Shown piece after piece: positions 57,301 through 64,000 of a DNA stretch of 64,000 nucleotides; position 1 is the stretch's first letter, and every line of letters starts with the position of its first letter. The notes beneath the pieces were generated by a model. The model did no database searches. It saw only the letters and a list, made by a program, of their open reading frames with translations, and was not told the origin of the DNA. The position numbers and the translations under genes were made by a program. The DNA is from Ostrinia nubilalis. Lineage: Eukaryota > Arthropoda > Insecta > Lepidoptera > Crambidae. The stretch is from NCBI RefSeq assembly GCF_963855985.1, contig NC_087092.1:868001-932000 (forward strand), in the 5' to 3' direction.

Positions 57301-59090
57301 TCCATGGTATTGTTTTCACAAGTGCCAAAATTTAATCAAGAATTTTAATGTGGGTAAACAAATTTTTCCACATCCACCACAACAATAACGAGGCCATGAA
57401 ACTGAAATGTTAATTGAATTTATTGTCCGACATGTGTTTGCAGGTCTCGCTCTCAAATTAGCACCTAAAAATCTGCGGTTCCGAACCACGTACAGGTGCG
57501 CGGATATTTTAATTGAAATTTGTGTAACAACCCTCTGAGCAAATTGAAATAGTCGGAAACTTTAGGATTGGGGTTAATAGGGAGTGTTTTGGGAGAAATG
57601 GGAATGATCGTATATGAATATACTTATAATGGTTCGAGTAAGGTCGCGGACACACTATGATGTGATAAAAGCTGCCAATTTGGTGCAATGTGCTCTTTTA
57701 CATTTCAGAGATACAGCTTGTATGTTGCATGCGTAATATGCATGAACATTATAATACACACCTTTCTATCTTTCAGTCCTACACGTTAAGTAAGTTTGAT
57801 CTAGAATCTAGATCCTTTGATTTTCTCGTCAGACTCTTTGTTTCTTCAAACAGCTAGTAAGTTTTTCATATAATTTGATTGGAAAATCAAGTTTTGCTAT
57901 AATTGTCAACAATTAACATTTGACATTCAATTTCAATGTAAATTAAATCATATCATATATCACTCACATGAATACCATTTGAAGCAATCTATCTAAAAAT
58001 ATACAAATATCATTCAGAAATTGAATTGGAAAAATCTATTTCCTGTCGTTTGATCTGAGTTATCATTGCTCACAGTAAAAAAGAGATTCGTAGTCACACT
58101 TGTATTCCATATTTTCACCAACTTGTCTGTCACACATAAAAAAAATGGTATGGTAAAAGTTAAAAATGTACCCGGATATGCATTTGTACCTATGCTCGGA
58201 ATACAAACTTATACAAAATGTTGTTATAATTTAACATATTGGTGTGATTGATGAAAAAAAATACCTTTCTTTTTTCAAAATTACATTAACGATTAGAAGT
58301 TAGATAATTATAATCAACATCACCCGTATACTTAATTACAGGGTTCACGCAAATTGAGCCTTCTGTGTGAATTCGTAGCGATAATATCAATTTGTATTCC
58401 AAAACAAAAATGCCGCGAAACAAAGCAAACATCATACACAACATACGGTTCCATTGTCGGGATGGAATTAACGATAAGCTGGAATATCAGCTTTACATAC
58501 AGCCGGGGCGGGCTCAAAAACAAAATAAAAGTTTGATCGAATCAGCCAGAACAAAGTGTGCTAGCTGCGTTTGTTTGCCTTGGCCCTTTATTAGTTGTGC
58601 TTTGTCTATTTTTAGCGACAAATGTACGTAGGTATACATTCCTAACTAGAGAATGCCATACGGTAAAGTCAAAGTTAAAGCTTTCCAGGGCGCTTACACA
58701 TAATAAGTTCGCTTTATTCACTGCATTTTTTTGCGTGAAATCAAGTTTTAAATAAATAAATGAAATAACTTCGTATTAATACAATTTACTGCAGGTAGTT
58801 GTTGATATTTTTACCATAGACTAGGAAGGATATTTTTTATTCATTGTGGTCAAATTATATGATTGTCTTCAGTCAAAAGATGAAATGAAACACTACCGAG
58901 TACATTACTAAGTAGGAGGTAAATACCGACTCAAAATCTTTGATCCGTGATAATCTCAAATCTCAGAAATAGATTTCCAAAATTGTTCCATGTTTCGATG
59001 GAACATTCACAGTAAAGATTGAGACACATCAAACGCTAGAGCGGTCCATAAACTAAGATTCCGAAAATTATTACTGTAGATCAGACTAAA
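57301..59090. other. Non-coding AT-rich DNA
   Basis: Nothing recognised. Overlapping short ORFs at 58332-58755 are on both strands and carry no motif. Confidence 0.4.
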
Positions 59091-59099
59091 TGGGAACTA

Positions 59100-59220
59100 C
59101 TAGTCTTGGAGAAGTAAGCTACTACTTAGTAGCCGAATTAGAAAAAGCGTGTGCCTTGAGGGAGGGATTACTTCAAGCAGTAGACTATCATAGGCTGCAA
59201 TGGTAATGATGATAAGTCTA
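59100..59220 (+). mobile_element. LINE tail remnant
   Basis: Ends CAGTAGACTATCATAGGCTG then AATGATGATAA, the degenerate form of the '..VQQWT.YG' tail with its (ATG)n end. Confidence 0.5.
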
Positions 59221-60305
59221 GGCGGGAAGTACGTAATGTTTGCAGATCAATCGCTCTATCCCCAGCCCGTATTTTATGGCGCCTTCACCGACTCTATCCA
59301 CTTCCCCTATTCTCCTTACAAACTCACAAATCGTCATTGCTAACGGAAGGCCATAAAAAAGCGATTTTAGTCCTTTCATAGCTTCTATGACGTTGTACGT
59401 GTGTATGTTTATTGAAATGAGGCTATTCCCCGCATCAAGGTTAAAGATCTCACTTTTACTCGATTTCAACTTATTCGGGACATTTGTCTATTGGAAATAG
59501 GACTCAAAGACATTACACTTAAAGTCGTCATTTGGTTGGTGGTTGAGGATGTTTTACTTCATCGTTATCGTTAAAATATACGCGCGTTGCGAACGTTCGT
59601 TGCTCAGATTTGTGTTCGGGACTTGAGTTTGGAGTTACAACCTGTTTTTAGGGATCCTTATCGGAATAGTAAGACTATTTTTGTGTTGATATAAAAGGAT
59701 ATGTTAAAAGATTGTAAGGTGTTATATTTGGCTCACGAGTTGTAGTAGGTACCTATCTAAATGTATGTACGTATACTCGTATAGGTACGTAGGTAAAGAC
59801 TTGGTGGATTCTGAGCAAGCTTCTTTCGACTTTTCGATTAATTCTATACTGCGTATTTGGTCAGTCCATTGTTTATGATTTTTATTAAACGTCTTCTACA
59901 ATATCCTTGTATTATGTCCATAATTTGAAAGGATCATTAATTTTAATTATCACAAGGCCACCTAAAAGCCGGCTTATTATGAAACAAGGATTTGCCGATT
60001 AGCACAAGCCTGATAACTCAAAAACACTTATTATGCGAGTTTTTTACGCCAGAGTTTAAAAACCCAACTTAATGACCCGTACTGGCCCTAAGTAAATTTG
60101 CCCATTGTTTGTGCCCATTCCAACGAAATACATTTATTTACATTCGGACCTGCGGCTTTGGAAGTTTCAGTAATTTGCCCGAATTGTGTAAAAATACGTT
60201 TAGAATCAGAAGTCGGGTTTGTTGGCTACGCTTGCTTGGGCTGCGGTTGGTAGAACAGTCATTGCGCATGTGTCTAGAATAGTCTAAAAATTATTGCGTG
60301 GAAAT

Positions 60306-60308
60306 AAA

Positions 60309-60352
<44 letters not shown>

Positions 60353-60378
60353 AAAAAAGAAAGAAAGAAAGAAAGAAA
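60306..60378 (+). repeat. (AAAG)n microsatellite
   Basis: About 17 near-perfect AAAG tetramers, one interruption near 60354. The 92-codon ORF through it is an artefact. Confidence 0.95.
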
Positions 60379-60559
60379 ATATTTTATTTGGCCCAACATA
60401 TTAAATTATTACAGTACCTATACAGTTTACAATACTTGCACATTTGTGGACCAAAATGGCATCCGCTCAGCATTGTGTCCTGCTCTGAGGTAGACCCCAG
60501 AACAGGACGCTGTTATTCTGCGGAGGCCACTTTTTTAAAAGAGCGTCACATTGGACGCC

Positions 60560-60840
60560 ATAAAAAAGGTAAATGAAGTGAAAGCCCCCCACTAGGTAGA
60601 CCGACGATCTGTTGAAGGTTACGGGAAGTACCTGGATGCAGGCAGCGCAGGACCGGTCGTTATTTAAATCCTTTGGGCCTAGGATGCGCGCCGCGATAAG
60701 CGGTTATCACGCCATTTTATCGATTTTGCCCATACATTTTGACGTCGATAAAAGTTATCACGGCGCGCATCTTAGGCCTACTGGGCGGATACCTTTGTCC
60801 AGCTATGGACGTAATTTTTGGCTGAAACGAATGAACGAAT
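60560..60840 (+). mobile_element. LINE tail interrupted by a MITE
   Basis: 'DDLLKVTGSTWMQAAQDRS' (about 60603-60660) and the terminal 'FVQ..W' plus CGAA-like end (60785-60840) belong to one LINE tail. They are separated by an inserted element at 60676-60779. Confidence 0.72.
60676..60779. mobile_element. 104-bp MITE inside a LINE tail
   Basis: Inverted ends GGCCTAGGATGCGCGCCG and CGGCGCGCATCTTAGGCC, continuing into GATAA/TTATC. The right half of a related element is at about 18225-18270 (TTATCACGGCACGCGTCCTA). Confidence 0.85.
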
Positions 60841-61187
60841 GAAAGTACATTCACCTATTTGATTTTTTAATAAGAAATGAACATTCATAGGCTCTAATTA
60901 AGTAGGCATACAAATCTTCATTCTTCTGTAGTGTGGGATGTAATAGGTATCTGAGGTCACAACCTCGGTGTCAACGAACCGTAGGCGTCTGAATTGGCTC
61001 AATTAGGCCGGCTTAACCTGTCCTTGGAATAACGAAATCTTATTTCTTTATCAGGTTAGTTTCAGCCGGTATGTCCTAAACAAACTGGTGCTGTCCCATT
61101 TGAGAATTGACCCAAAAAAATTGAGAAAGTCTCTCTTACACGACACTACGGGGGAGTTAACATCTTTTTACAAGTTTTAACACTTAA

Positions 61188-61536
61188 TAGGGGAGACCGA
61201 GGAGAGTTGGAGCATTGTCGATTTTTGGAAACCTATTAATTAACAGCGAGCTCGCAACAGCGCGTATTTGTTAGCTCGAGACTTGAACTAAAAAACGCGC
61301 TTTGTTACGAGCTCGCTAAGTTCCAAAAAATCGTCAATGTCACAACGGGGTCGGAGTGGCCGACTCGAGATCCGAGGAACGCGGGTTCGAATCTCACCGC
61401 CGCTCGACTATTGTGGTGAGCCCACTCGTAACATAAGCTTATTTAGCTTAACACGAGGGGCTAATGGGACTATTAGTAATTTGGGCAATACAAATTGCTA
61501 ATAATCTTTAAAAAAAACTCTCCTTGGTCTCCCCTA
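61188..61536. mobile_element. TA-flanked inverted-repeat element enclosing a tRNA-like SINE head
   Basis: Ends TAGGGGAGACCGAGGAGAGT and its reverse complement ACTCTCCTTGGTCTCCCCTA (one mismatch) are bounded by TA. Inside are an inner imperfect palindrome (61218-61338, 'CGATTTTTGGAA' to 'TTCCAAAAAATCG' with paired GCGAGCTCG blocks) and a tRNA-like segment (61346-61412, GTCGGAGTGGCC and GCGGGTTCGAATCTC). Confidence 0.75.
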
Positions 61537-62950
61537 CTGAAAGAAGGAAAGAAAGAAAACACATTTATTTGGCACACTAGAACAACAAATTACAGAATTA
61601 ATACGTTAAAAAAAATAAAAAATAATGCCAAATAGGCTGCTGAAGTGCTGATAGTTTTATGGTTGGATAAATCAGGAAGATTCTATTATACTGGCAAAGG
61701 AAAGCAATTACCCAACCTGGCTGGAGTACAAACTTAAAAATCATTATGTTTTAATTTATCTCGTAAGTTTAGCCAAGTTCGCGACTGCGAGATTGACGGG
61801 CGTGCGGTGACGTCGGCCTACTGAGATTAATGACTCTAATTAGTGATTTTTGCGAGAAGTTAGAGCTGTATAGGCTAAAACCCGTTAGTACATCCGCGAT
61901 CATACAATGTAGGGCGTTATCTCTTAAAAATTTCAACAGATTTTTCTTACTTAATTTAAACTTACTTGTTATTAAATTAAAAACAAGAACAAGCTAGCAA
62001 CTTTTTAGACCTTGTTGATAAGAATCAACAACGAACAAGAGTATACCTACCTTTGTCAATGAAGGTTCGTTTTATTTGCAACTTTTAAAATGCAGAACAA
62101 TGCACTGTAAGATGTGAGCAGATTTCTTTGGATCTTCTACACTAGACTCTAAATATGTAGTAATAAAATATCAAATGTTTTTCTATTCTACGAAGCATTA
62201 TTTCCCCAATTATGTGATGTAAACGTCCTGGTACGTATCTGCATACACTTTGTATGAGCATGGAACGCTTTCTTACCTATCATTTAACCCCTTAACCCCA
62301 ATAGCAATTTAGTTACAACACTATTTACGCGTCAACCAATTCTCCATTCTGCTCCTTTCACTTAAAGATCATATTCGACCGTTTAACTTACTATACGTTT
62401 GCTCCAACGTTGGTCTAGGAATAGTCGAGTGTGACATCGTTTTGTGGTTATTAAATTCGACCTTACGTGAACAGGGGAGAGACTAATGCGATGTATTAAA
62501 TGTGGGTTACGTTGGCTCAAAGGTTGGTTGAGTCTAAACGTTCACACATTTTGTTAGTGATCTCTTGCTGGCTCGGTGCGGAGCTTAATTAATTATGTAT
62601 TGCCGATAGCAGCGAGCGTTGCATATTTATTATTTGTCTACATAAGTAATGGATGGGCTCTCCCTATCTGTGGTGCTACGAAAACGGTAATGTGATATTT
62701 TCAGAACTAGAGGTATGTAGGTAAATAGTTACAACGTTACAATAAATAGGCACGGAAAATATATTACTTAATTTAAGTTTCATTTGTGAGAGACCTTAAA
62801 TCAAAGCAGGTGAAGCTGCCAGAAAAAGCTAGTTATCACGCTATTTATCACATATTATCCTGCTTTCGCCTCCGAGATTTATTTTACCATGTAGTACCCC
62901 TGTACGACAAGCCAATCCGCACACAATATTCAGCGCAGTAGTAGTAAAAA
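61537..62950. other. Non-coding AT-rich DNA
   Basis: No supported gene. A fragment of the 'GCAGGTGAAGCTGCCAG' repeat type lies near 62807. Confidence 0.4.
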
Positions 62951-62954
62951 ACAA

Positions 62955-63085
62955 AAGAGCGGGCAACCCCACCCCTACCACGCTGTGGGCTCGGTGTCCG
63001 AGCGGTCTCATTCCTTTGTGCGCACGCGCAACGACCGCACGCAGTATAAGAAAAATGCTTAAGTGACGTCACCAGGACGTTTTTA
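62955..63085 (+). promoter_or_regulatory. GC-rich promoter-like patch with CRE
   Basis: GC-rich block containing GTGCGCACGCGC, a TATA-like GCAGTATAAGAAAAA (about 63040) and a full TGACGTCA (63064-63071). It resembles the island at 46650, which has the same 8-bp site in AGTGACGTCAC context. No downstream ORF is convincing. Confidence 0.35.
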
Positions 63086-63214
63086 CCGACAAAAAACGTA
63101 ATTATTTTAAGTTGTGCAGTGTAGTGACGAGAATTAGACCCAACACAAGGTTGGTTGTAACAACTATTTTGTGCAAATTATAAGCGTTGTGACACGACGC
63201 GTAACTTTGACCCA

Positions 63215-63565
63215 TTTTTAGCTCCAAGTTAACGCGCGATGTTAACCAGTAGCCATTTTTTGCTCCGAGGTAATGCGAGATGTTACCCAGTAGCCATTCT
63301 TTTGCTCCGAGGTAATGCGAGATGTTACCCAGTAGCCATTTTTTTCTCCGAGGTAATGCGAGATGTTACCCAGTAGCCATTTTCTGCTCTAGCGAGTTAA
63401 TACGAGATATTAACCAGCAACCACTTTATATTCGGTCATTTTTGCGGGTCATTTTTTAACCAGTAGCGTTAATACGAGATATTAACCAGCAGCCACTTTA
63501 TGTTCGGTTATTTTTTAACCAGTAGCCGTTTTTTGCTCTAGCGAGTAAAAACGAGATATTAACTA
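63215..63565. repeat. Minisatellite with palindromic units (about 43 bp)
   Basis: Units of the form GCTCCGAGGTAATGCGAGAT + GTTACCCAGTAGCCATTTTT recur at least four times with near identity (63215-63390). More divergent units follow (GTTAATACGAGATATTAACC). Each unit carries an inverted GGTAA...TTACC or GTTAA...TTAAC pair, so the stem is kept while its bases change. Confidence 0.9.
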
Positions 63566-64000
63566 CCGAGATAGCCAGGTATTGTAATATTATTCACTTT
63601 TACGAGTTAAGTATCTTCTTTTCGGCCATTTTTAAAAGCCGTAAAAACAGAACATAATGAGCTCATATAGAAAAATGTTGCGTTTGTACGAAACTACCTA
63701 CATTAAGAGCTTGCCTTCTTGGCCTTACACCTTATGAACCATCAACCGTCTTGGAGCATGATTACCCGGCACCGCGGACGCACTCGCCCCAGTCGAGCCT
63801 CCGCCTGCTTTTATAACGACCGATGACCCTGTGGCCATACACATTGTTCAATGCTACAAAGGGTAACTGAATAATTTTGTTGTTTCGTATTTTTATACAT
63901 TACACCAATCGATATTGGTCTAAATACAAAGGCTAGTAAGAAAGAAATAAGTATCAGATCAAAATTCAAAGTGCATTTATGTAGATTCATTACTTGCTAT

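Noticed and set aside
59218..59469. 83-codon minus ORF
   Set aside because: No recognisable motif, adjacent to a LINE tail; chance ORF is the simpler explanation.
60298..60576. 92-codon ORF starting with Lys-rich sequence
   Set aside because: Its first third is the (AAAG)n microsatellite.
61346..61412. A genuine tRNA gene
   Set aside because: Only box-like motifs; no complete cloverleaf visible by eye and it is inside a repeat.
1..64000. CRISPR arrays, operons, bacterial or plasmid features
   Set aside because: Eukaryotic nuclear DNA with spliced genes; tandem repeats here are exon copies or satellites, not spacer arrays.

Overview
This window looks like nuclear DNA of a moth or butterfly (Lepidoptera). 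The evidence is AT-rich intergenic DNA, small spliced genes with GT-AG introns, recognisable insect Toll-pathway and Elongator genes, and dense transposon debris of lepidopteran type: tRNA-headed SINEs, LINE 3' tails, hAT elements and many TA-flanked MITEs. The species cannot be named from the sequence. All protein identities were made by eye, without a database search.

Left third (1 to about 29.5 kb) is the gene-rich part. A 1-kb fold-back palindrome (3-1004) lies next to the last coding exon of a MyD88-like paralogue (1118-1382). A possible orphan two-exon gene (2969-3472) follows, then a complete six-exon MyD88 (3553-8648, + strand, 385 aa, death domain plus TIR). Intron 4 of MyD88 carries a hAT element with a perfect 8-bp target duplication. 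Elp2 (Elongator subunit 2) runs convergently on the minus strand from 24463 to 10229, in 12 exons that join in frame to 775 codons. Three of its WD40-coding exons (6, 9 and 12) have been tandemly amplified. The extra exon-6 copies are phase-symmetric, WD40-blade-sized cassettes, which is the most striking feature of the window. The last Elp2 intron holds a hAT element containing a second hAT element and a LINE fragment. RTEL1, an intronless 978-codon DNA helicase gene, is divergent from Elp2 (25787-28723, +). The mitochondrial ribosomal protein gene mRpL21 (28844-29458, -) converges on RTEL1.

From 29.5 kb to the end (about 34 kb) I see no confident protein-coding gene. A GC-rich block at 33.05-33.77 kb has a CACGTG double E-box and a possible first exon with good splice donors; it may be the start of a gene with a very long first intron running through the rest of the window. 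Other GC-rich islands with a full TGACGTCA site lie at 46.65 and 63.06 kb. The remainder is SINE, LINE, MITE, fold-back and satellite sequence plus unassigned AT-rich DNA. A 33-bp perfect hairpin, a 1.4-kb fold-back whose two arms keep the same ORF, and a palindromic minisatellite at the far right stand out.

Functionally the genes are unrelated housekeeping and immune genes: MyD88 in Toll signalling, Elp2 in tRNA wobble modification, RTEL1 in genome stability and mRpL21 in mitochondrial translation. What ties the left part together is structural: repeated local tandem duplication (the MyD88 gene and three Elp2 exons) and heavy intron invasion by transposons.
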